64,000 nt of DNA from Natronomonas salsuginis (GTDB lineage Archaea; Halobacteriota; Halobacteria; Halobacteriales; Haloarculaceae). The stretch covers positions 124,001 to 188,000 of the forward strand of contig NZ_QKNX01000005.1 of NCBI RefSeq assembly GCF_005239135.1, in the 5' to 3' direction. A program made the position numbers and the translations under genes. Positions 16,386-25,981 of the stretch are shown piece after piece (within the stretch, counting starts at the first letter, position 1; every line of letters starts with the position of its first letter). The notes beneath the pieces are model-generated. The model saw nothing but the letters and a program-made list of their open reading frames with translations, ran no database searches and had not been told where the DNA came from.

Positions 16386-17689
16386 ATGAGCGAGAAACTG
16401 GGCCTTCTCGGTGCAGTCTCGATTGCGCTAGATGGCATGATCGGGGTGGGATCTTTGCGGTGCTTGGCGTCGTTGCGGAAATGACGGGGCCCGCGGCGTG
16501 GCTCGCCTTTACCGGCGGTGGTATCGTCGCTTTCTGCGCTGGCTACTCGTACGTTCGCCTCCAGCGGGTTGGAGACGTGACCGGCGGATCGGTCAGTTTC
16601 TTGGAGGAGTTCGTCCAGTCGACGACGGTTGCTGGGATGGTCGGTTGGACGCTTCTGTTCGGTTATATCGGGTCGATGGGTATGTACGCGTTCGCGTTCG
16701 GCAGTTTCGCGACGAAACTCCTCGGCGTCGAAACCGCTCTCGGCATTCCACTTCGACCCGTCGTATCGGTTCTCAGCGTCCTTGGATTCGTGGTACTGAA
16801 CGTCCTCGGTGCTCGGGCCAGTGGCGTGACCGAGGTGCTCCTCGTCGCCGCGAAGGTTGGGATTCTCCTCATTTTCGGTGTATGGGGTTTCTATTTTGGA
16901 GCACAGACAGGACAGCTGACGACCGGACTCTCTTCCGTTGCCACCGGCGGATTGCTCATGTCCGCCTCCCTGTCGTTCGTCGCCTTTCAGGGTTGGCAGC
17001 TACTCTTCTACGACGAGGGAAGTCTTCGGAACGCTCGGACGACCATCCCACGGGCGATCTATCTCTCTATTCCTGCGTCCCTCGGGCTATACGTCCTGGT
17101 TACAGTCGTCACGACGGGCCTACTTCAGCCAGAAACGATCGCCGCGAACCCCGAGGTGTCGCTCGCTATCGCGGCCGAACCGTTCATGGGTCAGATGGGG
17201 TTCATCCTCATCTCTCTGGCGGCGCTGTTCTCGACTGGGAGCGCGATCAACGCGACACTGTTCTCGGCGACCCACTTTGCGTCGGGCATGCTTGAAGACG
17301 ATCTCCTCCCCGATCGGATTGGAGACGCCAATGTCGATGGTGTTCCTACGCGAACACTTCTTGTTTTGGGTCTGATTACGTCCGTGTTCACCGCCTACGG
17401 GTGTATTCAGGGGATTACGTCGTTCGCGTCGCTTGCCTTCATCACGGTCTTCGGGTCGATGAGTCTTCTCGCGTTCAGATATCGGGAGGGGTTCTGCACA
17501 GGTATTTTTCCTGTGGTCGGCGTGGTGGGTGCAGTACTGTTCTTCCCCTCGTTAGTGTACCACCTGGCAGTTATGGAGCCTGCCGTCTTTAGTGTGGCAC
17601 TCGTTGTGACGGTCGGTCTTCTTGGACTGGAGGTCCTCTATTTCGAGCGCGAGACTATTCGCTCAGGAATCGACGGCATCCAACGATGA
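16386..17689 (+). pseudogene. APC-family amino acid permease with a one-base frameshift near the start
   Basis: The frame from the ATG at 16386 reads MSEKLGLLGAVSIALDGMIGVG and then stops. The frame that carries the rest resumes at TTT GCG GTG (16454) as FAVLGVVAEMTGPAAW. One base is missing at about 16452; adding an A would restore GIF, the expected unwound helix 1 motif of APC transporters. The remaining 409 residues hold about eleven helices and look intact. It is a very young pseudogene, a sequencing error, or a protein started at the GTG at 16460 without its first helix. A TTTGGATTC motif lies about 50 bases upstream. Confidence 0.75.
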
Positions 17690-17713
17690 TGGGATCGTGA
17701 TCTCTCGTGGTGT

Positions 17714-18271
17714 TTGAATTATTATATAGTTCGAATCGTATTGTCGAGTGTGCTCTTTTGGGTCCACGCTGCAGTCGCGTATCTCGTTTACCGAACGAGT
17801 CTCTCTATTTCTGGACGTGGTGACATCGATAGAGGGGTGATGCTTGCCCTCATGGCCGGTGCGTTGCTTCCTGACCTCATCGACAAACCGGTGTCATTCG
17901 TATTCTCGTCTGCCCCGAGCAGGTCGCTCGCCCACTCAATTTTCACAACAATTTTCCTCATCGCGGTTGTCGTCTATATTAGCCGCCGTCTCGGCCGCTC
18001 AAAGGACGCATTAGCCTATATTCTCGGTCACTTCTCCCATCTCGGTGCAGACCTCGTTGATTCTCTTTTTATTCCAGAGGAGACGTTCGTGTTCTTGTTC
18101 TGGCCGCTGATAACTGACTACCATCATATCGACACCGTTCAGGAGCTACTTTCCCTGGTCACACCCTCGCCGTACGTACTTGCACAGACCGGAATAACGA
18201 TTCTCGCAGTTGCTCTCTGGCTCTACGATGGGAAACCAGGGTATGGAAGTTTTGGTTCAACGAGATACTGA
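17714..18271 (+). CDS. Membrane-bound metal-dependent hydrolase family (DUF457/YdjM-like)
   Basis: About five helices with the family's His/Asp positions: LMAGALLPDLIDKP, RSLAHSIFTT, LGHFSHLGADLVDS and DYHHIDT. The family is annotated as membrane metal-dependent hydrolase, but its substrate is unknown. The start is uncertain: a TTG at 17714 gives 185 residues, and a GTG at 17750 would shorten the first helix. No ATG fits. Confidence 0.65.
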   Translation: MNYYIVRIVLSSVLFWVHAAVAYLVYRTSLSISGRGDIDRGVMLALMAGALLPDLIDKPVSFVFSSAPSRSLAHSIFTTIFLIAVVVYISRRLGRSKDALAYILGHFSHLGADLVDSLFIPEETFVFLFWPLITDYHHIDTVQELLSLVTPSPYVLAQTGITILAVALWLYDGKPGYGSFGSTRY

Positions 18272-18406
18272 CTATGATGGCTTTCAAGATAGCTATTGGA
18301 TCGTACCCAAGGCAACCACCGCTATACAAAACAGCAATTGAAGACCACGGAAACTACGCTTCCCGTTCGACATGCGATACGACGCGTAATTTCTTCAGGG
18401 GATCGT

Positions 18407-18847
18407 TCAGTATGGGTCTTCACCACTGCCCCCGCTATCGCCACCGAGTGGACTTTCGATTGTGGCGTCGCCGACACCGACTTTCATGCTCATCCCCGAT
18501 AGGTCAGATCCGCCGTGGATCGTACAATATACATCGTACACGCCATTATTCTCGAACGTGTGTGTCGTTTGACCCTCACCAGAGACATTCGTGTCTTTGT
18601 CCCAGTTCTCCGAAGCACTTGTGACAGTATGATCGAAGTCGTCGTCGTTCGACCACGTGACTGTCGTCCCAGCGTCGACGTGGATGTTCCGGGGTTGGAA
18701 CTGGTTGCCCGTCATTGAGACATCCGATGTCTCTTCAACAGTAGCACCATCTCTCCCGCTTCCCCCGTTGTTTGCTCCCGTACACCCAGCTACGAGAGGG
18801 ACTGTACTCGCGGCTGTAACTGTCAGGAAACGCCTCCTCCGAATCAT
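18407..18847 (-). CDS. Halocyanin-type cupredoxin lipoprotein
   Basis: A Tat-like signal (MIRRRRFLTVTAAS) with lipobox VAGC, a short Gly/Ser linker, then a cupredoxin domain: NQFQPRNIHVDAGTTVTWSN, DFDHTV (His ligand), and YDVYCTIHGGSDLSGMSM with the Cys, His and Met ligands. The start at 18847 directly precedes the arginines; an ATG at 18862 is also in frame. It is probably an electron carrier on the outer membrane face. It is followed upstream by another halocyanin gene in the same direction. Confidence 0.88.
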   Translation of the reverse strand: MIRRRRFLTVTAASTVPLVAGCTGANNGGSGRDGATVEETSDVSMTGNQFQPRNIHVDAGTTVTWSNDDDFDHTVTSASENWDKDTNVSGEGQTTHTFENNGVYDVYCTIHGGSDLSGMSMKVGVGDATIESPLGGDSGGSGEDPY

Positions 18848-18924
18848 GTTTCTAGTTAACAAACTACTTTGTTGCAGTCATTAGTTGTTTTGATGAGGAC
18901 GCCACATCCAGTTCAAACAGCGTC

Positions 18925-19359
18925 TCACTCCACGATGACGGTTCCGATCATCCCGTTCTCCTCGTGTGGAAGGCAGAAATACTGGTACGTCCCGGTAACC
19001 TCAAACGCATATTGATACGTTTCGCCGCGTTCGAGAAAGCCGCGTGCCGACGTGCTCTGTCGGACAGCCTGTTCGGATTCGTACCCACCGCTGCCAAAAT
19101 ACGCTGCCCCCTCTGGAAGCGACTCCTCGTACGCTGACGCCGTGTGAGGGGCCCCACTCTCGTTTTCCCACGTCACAGTCTCTCCAGATTCGATGGTGAC
19201 CTCGGCTGGGTCGAACCGAAGGTCGTCAGTCATAGTCACGGTCGGGCCCGAAGAGCCACTGAGTCCGCCGAGACACCCCGAGAGAGCGGGCATTCCGGTC
19301 GCTACAACGAGTCCACCCTGGCGAAGCACCGACCGTCGTGAGTGTGTGTTCGATGGCAT
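18925..19359 (-). CDS. Halocyanin-type cupredoxin lipoprotein
   Basis: Tat lipoprotein signal (SRRSVLRQGG, lipobox LSGC) and cupredoxin domain. It has DLRFDPAEVTIESGETVTWE, APHTAS (His ligand), and YQYFCLPHEENGMIG with Cys, His and Met. The ligand-loop spacing matches the proteins at 22 and 10462 more than the one at 18407. It begins ten bases after the CPBP protease gene on the same strand and is likely the last gene of the operon that starts at 22534. Confidence 0.88.
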   Translation of the reverse strand: MPSNTHSRRSVLRQGGLVVATGMPALSGCLGGLSGSSGPTVTMTDDLRFDPAEVTIESGETVTWENESGAPHTASAYEESLPEGAAYFGSGGYESEQAVRQSTSARGFLERGETYQYAFEVTGTYQYFCLPHEENGMIGTVIVE

Positions 19360-19368
19360 CTGGGCCTC

Positions 19369-20103
19369 CTACAACGCAGTACCCTGTGTAACCGTATAGT
19401 ATGCAAGGCCGAACTGGACTGCATTGTATGCGCCGTGGATAAGTGCGGGCACAGCGAGATTATCGGTGAGTTCGTACGTCACCCCGAGCACGAGGGCGAG
19501 CGTAAAGACCACGCCAATATATACGAGTTTCCCACTCCCCTGGAGTGAAAAGACGTGGACCATCGCAAAGATGAGGCTCGCCAAGACGACCGCTCGCATC
19601 GGATGGAACGATTCCCGCAATGTTCCCTGAATGAGCCCTCGAAACAGAAGTTCCTCGCCGGGGCCCACCAGCAGAAACGAGAGCGGGATCAGCACCAGAA
19701 AGACGGTTGGCTCTTCCCGCCCGACTTCGATGATCTGGTTGCTGGCGTGGTCGAATCCGAGATACGCGATGATCGCCGAGAGTGCCCGGACGGCAACCAG
19801 TAACATAATGAATCCCCCTGTGACCCAAGCGATATCACGGCGTGTTGGAACGCGAACCCGGATAAATTCCAAGCCAATATCGCGGGTCTGTAGATAGAAG
19901 AGGGCAACACCGCCAAACGTCACTCCCTGGAGTAACACTGTGCTCACTCCCAGACGGAGCGCCGGACGATCCGAGAGAGAAATCCCGACGGCACTGAGCG
20001 CCTGTGAAACGAGCATCAAGAAAATCGCCCCCACGACAAAGCTCCCGAGCGCGATCCCGAGAGTAATCCCCACGGCACGGATTTGCTGCCGACCGTTCGT
20101 CAC
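19369..20103 (-). CDS. CPBP-family intramembrane metalloprotease (Rce1-like)
   Basis: About seven helices with all CPBP motifs: GPGEELLFRG (E150, E151, R155), MVHVFS (H183) and IHGAYNAV (H223, N227). Such enzymes cleave prenylated or membrane substrates. The start overlaps the end of the DUF1405 gene by four bases (ATGA at 20100-20103). Its substrate is not evident; position beside a lipoprotein gene could point to envelope processing. Confidence 0.85.
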   Translation of the reverse strand: MTNGRQQIRAVGITLGIALGSFVVGAIFLMLVSQALSAVGISLSDRPALRLGVSTVLLQGVTFGGVALFYLQTRDIGLEFIRVRVPTRRDIAWVTGGFIMLLVAVRALSAIIAYLGFDHASNQIIEVGREEPTVFLVLIPLSFLLVGPGEELLFRGLIQGTLRESFHPMRAVVLASLIFAMVHVFSLQGSGKLVYIGVVFTLALVLGVTYELTDNLAVPALIHGAYNAVQFGLAYYTVTQGTAL

Positions 20104-20837
20104 GGCTCGACACCCCCTCCATTCGAATCAGTTGCCGATCCTCGCTGTTCTGGGGCAGGTGATCGTTGAAGCTCGATATTTTTGACCCGTGTTGCCAGTG
20201 CGAGGAACGTTGCGACAAGCGTGAGCGTCACCGCGGCGGCCGCTGCGAGGTCGTGAGCCCGGAGCGCATGGTTGAGCGTGCCGTCGACGAGTTCGGCCCG
20301 CAGGAACGTGTGATGGAATTCCCCGACGAGTGGCACGAAGTAGTCAACGATATCGTTGAACCCGTACCAGACGGTTGCGACGGCGACCGCTCCGACCGAG
20401 AATTCGGCATAGCGATAGATCAGGAACGACTGCAGACTCATCGCGAGATGGCTCACGATGAGGAACCAGTAGAGCCAGGGTTCGATACCCCCCGGACCGT
20501 TGAGAAACAGCTGGACGAACGGCGTCCAGAGTCCGAGTTTGATGTTGCCGAAGAAGGCGAGCATGTGGAGCCACTCAATGTCGAGGTCCAGTTTCCACGC
20601 CGCGAGACTGAGCGCGACGAGCAGCGTCGCGGCGGGGCTGTCGGGGACGAACGGCCACATGACCAGCGGAGTTTGGGCGAGCTGGAAGCGGTAGTACCAG
20701 AACCCGAACGCGGTCCCCGCGAGGTTTATTATGACAATGAGCCACGCACATCGGAGTGCAAGATTCTCCAGCTGCCGGGGGAGTGGGGCAAGGTAGTTAG
20801 GCAGACGATCTGTGGTCGCTGTAGGTGTGGAAGGCAT
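20100..20837 (-). CDS. DUF1405 membrane protein
   Basis: 245 residues with about six helices. The DUF1405 signature is visible: FGFWYYRFQLAQTPL followed by WPFVPDSPAATL, and later HAFG-like helices with GFNDIVDYFVPLV. The function of DUF1405 is unknown. It lies in an operon of membrane proteins between a Met-rich protein gene and the CPBP protease, with a four-base overlap to the latter. Confidence 0.8.
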   Translation of the reverse strand: MPSTPTATTDRLPNYLAPLPRQLENLALRCAWLIVIINLAGTAFGFWYYRFQLAQTPLVMWPFVPDSPAATLLVALSLAAWKLDLDIEWLHMLAFFGNIKLGLWTPFVQLFLNGPGGIEPWLYWFLIVSHLAMSLQSFLIYRYAEFSVGAVAVATVWYGFNDIVDYFVPLVGEFHHTFLRAELVDGTLNHALRAHDLAAAAAVTLTLVATFLALATRVKNIELQRSPAPEQRGSATDSNGGGVEP

Positions 20838-20850
20838 TCGTCTCGCTGAA

Positions 20851-21309
20851 TTACATCCCGGAACTGTCGGTTCGCCGGTTCGTCATAATAACCCCACTGA
20901 GAAGCATCAGCACTGCGAGCGCGACCATGCCGAGATCCCAGCCCATTCCGGCAGTCATCGACGAGCCCATTCCACTGCCCATCCCGCCGTTCATACCGCT
21001 GCCCATTCCGGAACCCATACCCCAGTCCATACTCCCGGTAACGCCGACGAGTGCCTGATTGAGCAACATTAGGAGCGAGTAGCCGATCATCAGCGGCCCA
21101 CTCGCGTTCCCGAGCCAGCTCGCGTAGGGTGTCAGAAGAACGACTCCATGGACGAGCACGATGACACCAAGGAGCGCCATGAGGAGCCCGCTGTTCGAAC
21201 TCATCATTCCACTGCCGGTTGTCACCGAGAGCAGCGAGTACAGTCCCGAGACGAGTGCGATTGCCGCGCCATACAGTCGTGTCGTATCATCTGTGTTCAT
21301 CGTATCCAT
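20851..21309 (-). CDS. Four-helix membrane protein with a GMGSGM repeat loop
   Basis: 152 residues from the ATG at 21309 (MDTMNTDDTTRLYG); an ATG at 21300 is also possible. Three helices are followed by a loop made almost only of Gly, Ser and Met (MDWGMGSGMGSGMNGG, continuing to GMGWD) and a last helix. The DNA for the loop is a degenerate six-base tandem repeat at about 20940-21030. The Met-rich loop resembles those in the SHOCT proteins near the left end. No family recognised; Cu(I) binding is a guess. Confidence 0.7.
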   Translation of the reverse strand: MDTMNTDDTTRLYGAAIALVSGLYSLLSVTTGSGMMSSNSGLLMALLGVIVLVHGVVLLTPYASWLGNASGPLMIGYSLLMLLNQALVGVTGSMDWGMGSGMGSGMNGGMGSGMGSSMTAGMGWDLGMVALAVLMLLSGVIMTNRRTDSSGM

Positions 21310-21311
21310 TG

Positions 21312-22313
21312 TCAGACACCGAGCATCATCCGGAGTGACCCACGGACTCCCATCGGGAGTCCGATCGCCCCGATGAAGAACGTCATGAGCCACCACCAGG
21401 TGTGGTTCATCTCGTCTTTCGCGTCCGCAAGGTACCAGACGATTCCGCCGGTCACGAGGAGTTTGAGGACGAACGTCGATCCGGAGAAGCCAGTCGCTTG
21501 ATACACGAAGTTCGTGATGACCAGCTTCGGCGAGTAGCCGAGGAACGTGACGCCGATGAGGTTCTGTGCGGCGTCCCACGTCTGTCCGAAGACGGCCAGC
21601 AGGAAGAGTGGATGCCGGAGGTGTGCGACGTCGACGAAGCTCGTCCCCCAGTAGTAGAGAGCAGTCACGGTGAGGGCGATTCCCGTCGTCGCGACGGGGA
21701 CCCACAGGCGAAGCGGGGTCGCCGTCGAGAGTCCGTACCAGAGTGCCCATCCGACGGCGCTGACGGCCCAGACTGTCCCGACGACGCCGACCGTCGCCGG
21801 GATGGATCCGATGCCTCTGTCGCGCACGAGTGTGCCAAGGCCGAGCGCGAAGACTGTGACGCCTGTGACGACGAAATAGATCGACGGGGTGATGAACCAC
21901 ACCGCGTAGTCACCGAGCAGTCCGATGTCCTCGAGTGCACGCATCGCCCCGCCGGCGACGATTATCGGCGCGAACCCGTATGCGAGTCGCGCGTCGAACG
22001 TGACACCGAGGTGGTTGAGATACGCTCGGAGGCCGGGAAGGCTGTACACGACTGCACCGAGATAGGTCACCATGTTCACGGCATTATACCCCCGGACGGC
22101 CCGTATCCCCTCGTGCGTGACCGGCTGGCTGGCGGCGTCGGCGACGACCGGCCCCCAGAGATACTGCCAGACGAACCGATCGTAGACGAGCGTTGGGAAT
22201 GCGAGGAGGGCTGCGCCGATGAGGACGACCGGGGCAAGCAGATACAGCGCCCACCACTCACGAGTCCCCGTGTCGGGGAGGACGGTTTCGACGCGCTGTG
22301 TGACAGTGCTCAC
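21312..22313 (-). CDS. DUF63 family membrane protein
   Basis: 333 residues from the GTG at 22313, which overlaps the stop of the upstream winged-helix gene (GTGA). About nine helices. DUF63 features are visible: FVWQYLWGPVVADA near the start, GYNAVNMVTYLG, YGFAPIIVAGGAMRALED and TPSIYFVVTG. DUF63 proteins are archaeal membrane proteins of unknown function. The longer frame to 22361 would run into the neighbour and is not preferred. Confidence 0.85.
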   Translation of the reverse strand: MSTVTQRVETVLPDTGTREWWALYLLAPVVLIGAALLAFPTLVYDRFVWQYLWGPVVADAASQPVTHEGIRAVRGYNAVNMVTYLGAVVYSLPGLRAYLNHLGVTFDARLAYGFAPIIVAGGAMRALEDIGLLGDYAVWFITPSIYFVVTGVTVFALGLGTLVRDRGIGSIPATVGVVGTVWAVSAVGWALWYGLSTATPLRLWVPVATTGIALTVTALYYWGTSFVDVAHLRHPLFLLAVFGQTWDAAQNLIGVTFLGYSPKLVITNFVYQATGFSGSTFVLKLLVTGGIVWYLADAKDEMNHTWWWLMTFFIGAIGLPMGVRGSLRMMLGV

Positions 22314-22534
22314 GACTCGTCCACCTCGACTCGCCACGTTGTGCTCTTCGACCGACCCCACTGTTCGAGCGAGACGTCGGCGAGGTCGTCCTGAAGCTGG
22401 CTCAGATACTGTGCGACGGCTTTCGGCGATCCGTTGAGGTCGCTGGCGATGTCACGCGCCCGGAGGTAGGTGGGCTCGGTATCGGCCGTCTCGACGAGGT
22501 ATGTGTGTACCGCACGACGTGAAATATTGGACAT
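22310..22534 (-). CDS. Small winged-helix protein (DUF7123-like)
   Basis: 74 residues forming a single helix-turn-helix (LRARDIASDLNGSPKAVAQY) and a short wing ending in TTWRVEVDE. It heads the operon that continues with DUF63, the Met-rich protein, DUF1405, the CPBP protease and the halocyanin, and it follows CopA by 22 bases on the same strand. It could autoregulate the operon. Confidence 0.7.
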   Translation of the reverse strand: MSNISRRAVHTYLVETADTEPTYLRARDIASDLNGSPKAVAQYLSQLQDDLADVSLEQWGRSKSTTWRVEVDES

Positions 22535-22556
22535 GATGGACTGGGACGACGCGTGA

Positions 22557-25163
22557 TTACCGGAGCTTCCCCAACAGTTCGTAATCGTGGTCGGGCGTGT
22601 ACCGACGGAACAGCAGGCTGTTCGACAGCACCGAGATGCTGGAGAACGCCATCGCCGCCGCAGCCAGAACCGGCTGGAGCAGTCCGAGAGATGCCAGTGG
22701 GATCATCGAGGTGTTATAGCCCAGCGCCCAGACGAGGTTCTGCTTGATCTTCTGTAGCGTCGCGTCGGAGATGCGGATCGCTTTCACCACGTCCAGCGGA
22801 TCGTCCCGCATCAGCGTCACGTCAGCCGCCTCGATGGCGACGTCCGTCCCGCTCCCGATCGCCGTACCCACGTGTGCGACGGCGAGTGCGGGAGCGTCGT
22901 TGACGCCGTCACCGACCATCATCGCCTGCCGCCCCTCGGCCTGAATGGACTCGACGGCGTCGGATTTGTCCTCTGGGAGTACCTCCGCACGAACGTTGGC
23001 GGGGTCGATGCCGACCTGCTTCGCGACCGCGCGAGCGGTCCGTTCGTTGTCGCCCGTGATCATCATCACGTCGACATTGCGCTCTTGGAGCGCGTTGACC
23101 GCGTCCTTCGCGGTTTCTTTGACCGTGTCGGCGTCGGCGACGACACCCACCAGCTCACCGTCGACGGCGATCAGCATCGCGGTCTTGCCCTCGTTCTCGA
23201 GGCGCTCCATCGTTTCCGCAGCGGGCGTGGGGTCGATGTCGTTGTCGCGGAGGAGTTTGCGGTTACCGACCAATACCTCGCTCCCGCCGACGGTGGCACG
23301 GATCCCGTGACCGGGGACGTTTTCGAAGTCCTCCGGGCCGGTGACGTCTAACCCGCGGTCTTCGGCTCCCTCGACGATGGCGCGGGCAAGTGGGTGTTCG
23401 CTGCCGCTTTCGGCATTAGCCGCGAGCCGCAACACGTCGTCCTCACTGAGTCGATCCCGAGCGGACAGCTGGCCGCCATCGGCAGCAGGATCCCCACCAT
23501 CGGTGACAGGTTGGCCATCTCCGTCGAAGACGACGACATCAGTCAGCTCCATCTCACCCTCGGTGAGCGTGCCGGTCTTGTCGAAGACTACGGTGTCGAC
23601 GTCCTTGGCGCGCTCGAGAATGTCGCCACCCTTGAACAGGACGCCGTTCTGTGCGCCTATCGTGGTCCCGACCATCGTCGCCGCGGGCGTCGCCAGCCCC
23701 AGCGCGCAGGGACACGCGATGAGGACTGCCGACGCGAACACGATGATGGCGAACTCGAACACCGAGACGGTTCCGCCCGCAGCAGCCGGCCCCCCGGCGA
23801 CCTGCCCCCACAGCGGGAGCCAGTCGACGAAGCCTGCCAGTGCCTCCGGGAACAGGAACCAGACCACGCTCCACAGCACAGCATTCACAATGACTGCGGG
23901 GACGAAGTACGCGCTGATGCGATCTGCGAGGTTCTGGATGTCAGGCTGGCGGGACTGGGCCTCTTTGACCGTTTGGACGATCTGCTGCAGGGCGGTGTCT
24001 TCACCGACCTTCGTGGCCTCGACGACGAGCACGCCGTTCTCGTTGATCGTCGAGCCGACAACCTCGTCGCCCTCGCCCTTCTCGACGGGGACGGACTCGC
24101 CCGTCACCATCGATTCGTCGACGGCCGACTGCCCGTCGACGACGACACCGTCGGTCGGGATCTGCTCGCCGGGCCGGACTTTCATCCGGTCACCGACTTT
24201 GACGTCTTCGAGCGGAATCTCCTCTTCGTTGCCGTCTTCGTCGACGACTGTCGCCGTCTCCGCCTCCATCTCCAGCAGCTTGCGGAGTGCTTCACCGGCC
24301 TGTCCCTTCGAACGGGCTTCGAGGTAGTTGCCCAGCGTGATGAACACGAGGATAAGCGCCGCCGTGTCGAAGTACAGACCGCCCGCGATCACCTCGAGTA
24401 GCACAGCAACGGAGTAGACGTAGGCGGTGGTCGATCCCAGCGCGATCAGCACGTCCATGTTGGCACGCTTGTTGTTCACCAGCGCATTGTACGAGTTCTT
24501 GTAGAACGGCCAGCCGAGAAGCGCCTGCACCGGTGTCGCGAGCAGAAACTCGACCCAACCGAGTTCCACGCCGAAGACGGTCTCGGGGACGAAGGCGCCG
24601 CCGAGAAGATAGTTGTCGATGAGGAAGAACAGCAACGGCGCAGAGAGGACTGCCCCGAACAGTGTCAGTCGGAGCTGTTTTCGTATCTCGGCCTGCCGCG
24701 CGGCGTCGCGCGCGTCCTCACCGGAGTCGCCGTCGTCGCCGTCCTCTCGGACGGGCGAGTAGCCCGCGCTCTCGATGGCATCGTAGAGCGCATCCAGCGA
24801 CGTGTCCGCGGGATTGTACCGGACTTGGGCTTCGTCGGTGGCGAAGTTCGCCTCGGCTGCGATGACACCTGGCGTGTTCTCAAGGGCAGTCTCATTGGTC
24901 TGTACACAGTTGGCACAGGTCATATCGGAGATGCCGATAGTCACCGTGTCAGACACCGCCCCGTACCCGGCATCTTCGATCGCCTTGTATATCTCTTCGA
25001 GCGTTACCTCGTCAGGATCGTACTCGACGGAGCCCTCGTCGGTGGCGAAGTTCGCGTTCGCCTCAACGACGCCGTCGAGGGACTCTAGCGCGTCGCCAAC
25101 TGTCGCCGAACAGTTGGCGCAGGTCATCCCTGTGATATCGAGATGGGTTGTTCGGCTTGTCAT
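22557..25163 (-). CDS. copA: Copper-exporting P-type ATPase, CopA type, two HMA domains
   Basis: 868 residues. Two N-terminal heavy-metal domains with GMTCANC (about residue 13) and DMTCANC (about 80), then the P1B-ATPase core: TGES actuator loop ([12 protein letters not shown]), ACPCALGLA ion path at about 483, DKTGT phosphorylation site at about 530, EHPLARAI in the N-domain, and [12 protein letters not shown] at about 752. CPC with this motif set is typical of Cu(I) exporters. It pumps Cu(I) out of the cytosol with ATP. The operator-like motif at 25238 lies about 70 bases before its start, and a TRASH-Lrp regulator is encoded next to it. Confidence 0.95.
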   Translation of the reverse strand: MTSRTTHLDITGMTCANCSATVGDALESLDGVVEANANFATDEGSVEYDPDEVTLEEIYKAIEDAGYGAVSDTVTIGISDMTCANCVQTNETALENTPGVIAAEANFATDEAQVRYNPADTSLDALYDAIESAGYSPVREDGDDGDSGEDARDAARQAEIRKQLRLTLFGAVLSAPLLFFLIDNYLLGGAFVPETVFGVELGWVEFLLATPVQALLGWPFYKNSYNALVNNKRANMDVLIALGSTTAYVYSVAVLLEVIAGGLYFDTAALILVFITLGNYLEARSKGQAGEALRKLLEMEAETATVVDEDGNEEEIPLEDVKVGDRMKVRPGEQIPTDGVVVDGQSAVDESMVTGESVPVEKGEGDEVVGSTINENGVLVVEATKVGEDTALQQIVQTVKEAQSRQPDIQNLADRISAYFVPAVIVNAVLWSVVWFLFPEALAGFVDWLPLWGQVAGGPAAAGGTVSVFEFAIIVFASAVLIACPCALGLATPAATMVGTTIGAQNGVLFKGGDILERAKDVDTVVFDKTGTLTEGEMELTDVVVFDGDGQPVTDGGDPAADGGQLSARDRLSEDDVLRLAANAESGSEHPLARAIVEGAEDRGLDVTGPEDFENVPGHGIRATVGGSEVLVGNRKLLRDNDIDPTPAAETMERLENEGKTAMLIAVDGELVGVVADADTVKETAKDAVNALQERNVDVMMITGDNERTARAVAKQVGIDPANVRAEVLPEDKSDAVESIQAEGRQAMMVGDGVNDAPALAVAHVGTAIGSGTDVAIEAADVTLMRDDPLDVVKAIRISDATLQKIKQNLVWALGYNTSMIPLASLGLLQPVLAAAAMAFSSISVLSNSLLFRRYTPDHDYELLGKLR

Positions 25164-25237
25164 GCTGGTTTAACTATACGGGGTCCATGTTTAGACGATT
25201 TGTTGTTACGAGAGCCCGGGTATGAGCCCCAACAAAA

Positions 25238-25251
25238 TTAGGATTCCAAAG
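25238..25251 (-). promoter_or_regulatory. Operator-like motif CTTTGGAATCCTAA upstream of copA
   Basis: On the minus strand this reads CTTTGGAATCCTAA, in the gap between the TRASH regulator end and the copA start. It resembles the motif at 25926. On the plus strand both sites share AACAAA..TT.GGATTC.AA. A common metal-responsive regulator is the likely reader. Confidence 0.5.
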
Positions 25252-25256
25252 GCCCG

Positions 25257-25847
25257 TTATGCGCCTTCTTTTAATCGCTGGTATCGATCCTCAAACCGTG
25301 CAAGACAGGATGGACAGCAGAAGTGGTAGATCTCGCCATCGATTCGCGTCGTCTCCCCCTCATTATCGACGGTATTGTTACACTCAGCACACGTAAGAGC
25401 GAATTCGACGCCATCGACAGATGGCGTCCATTCGATGTCGTCGACGAGTGTGACTGTATACTCCGTTATCTCGATCTCGTCGAAGAGTCCATTCACCCAC
25501 CGACGAATGTTCTGTGCTTCGACGCGAGCGTAGAACCAAAGGTCTCCCTCAGATGTCGTAAAGACGTGTTCGACGCCGTCTGACTCGCGAACCTGGGTAC
25601 GGGCTGCCTCCAGTACTCCCGGGCCGATCTCGGCTTGGATAAACACTGGAACACCGGCCCGGAGATGGGCTCGATTGACATCGATCGTGAAGTTGTTGAT
25701 GACATCCGCCTCCTGTAATCGTTTGACTCGATCGGAAACGGCAGGCCCCGAAAGACCGACCTCCTCACCAATATCGCTGAATGGGCGGCGAGCATTTTCA
25801 GCCAGTAACGAGAGAATTTCCAGGTCGGTTTCATCCAAGTTGCGCAT
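25257..25847 (-). CDS. Lrp/AsnC-family regulator with TRASH domain, copper-locus type
   Basis: 196 residues from the ATG at 25847 (MRNLDETDLEILSLL). It has an AsnC helix-turn-helix (LSGPAVSDRVKRLQEADVI), a middle AsnC domain, and a TRASH module (LTCAECNNTV and YHFCCPSCLARFEDR). It lies between copA and the divergent copZ-copB genes. Haloarchaeal regulators of this architecture activate copper exporters, so control of copA and copZ through the motifs at 25238 and 25926 is likely. It is the paralogue of the protein at 3566. Confidence 0.9.
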   Translation of the reverse strand: MRNLDETDLEILSLLAENARRPFSDIGEEVGLSGPAVSDRVKRLQEADVINNFTIDVNRAHLRAGVPVFIQAEIGPGVLEAARTQVRESDGVEHVFTTSEGDLWFYARVEAQNIRRWVNGLFDEIEITEYTVTLVDDIEWTPSVDGVEFALTCAECNNTVDNEGETTRIDGEIYHFCCPSCLARFEDRYQRLKEGA

Positions 25848-25925
25848 ACCGATGCCTCGGCTCGCAGAATACATTATTGTTGCCCACGAAATGCCTTCGA
25901 CACCGCCGATCTACGGCCTAACAAA

Positions 25926-25939
25926 CTTTGGATTCTAAG
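25926..25939 (+). promoter_or_regulatory. Operator-like motif CTTTGGATTCTAAG between regulator and copZ
   Basis: Lies 43 bases before the copZ start (25982) and about 80 bases before the divergent regulator start (25847). Matches the motifs at 25238 and 4438 with one or two changes and is close to palindromic. Confidence 0.5.
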
Positions 25940-25981
25940 CAGAAAACCACATAGAACAACAGCCCCTATTCAGTATTGGAT

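Noticed and set aside
23394-24401. 335-residue plus-strand frame inside copA
   Set aside because: Antisense to a strongly conserved ATPase core; no independent evidence of translation.
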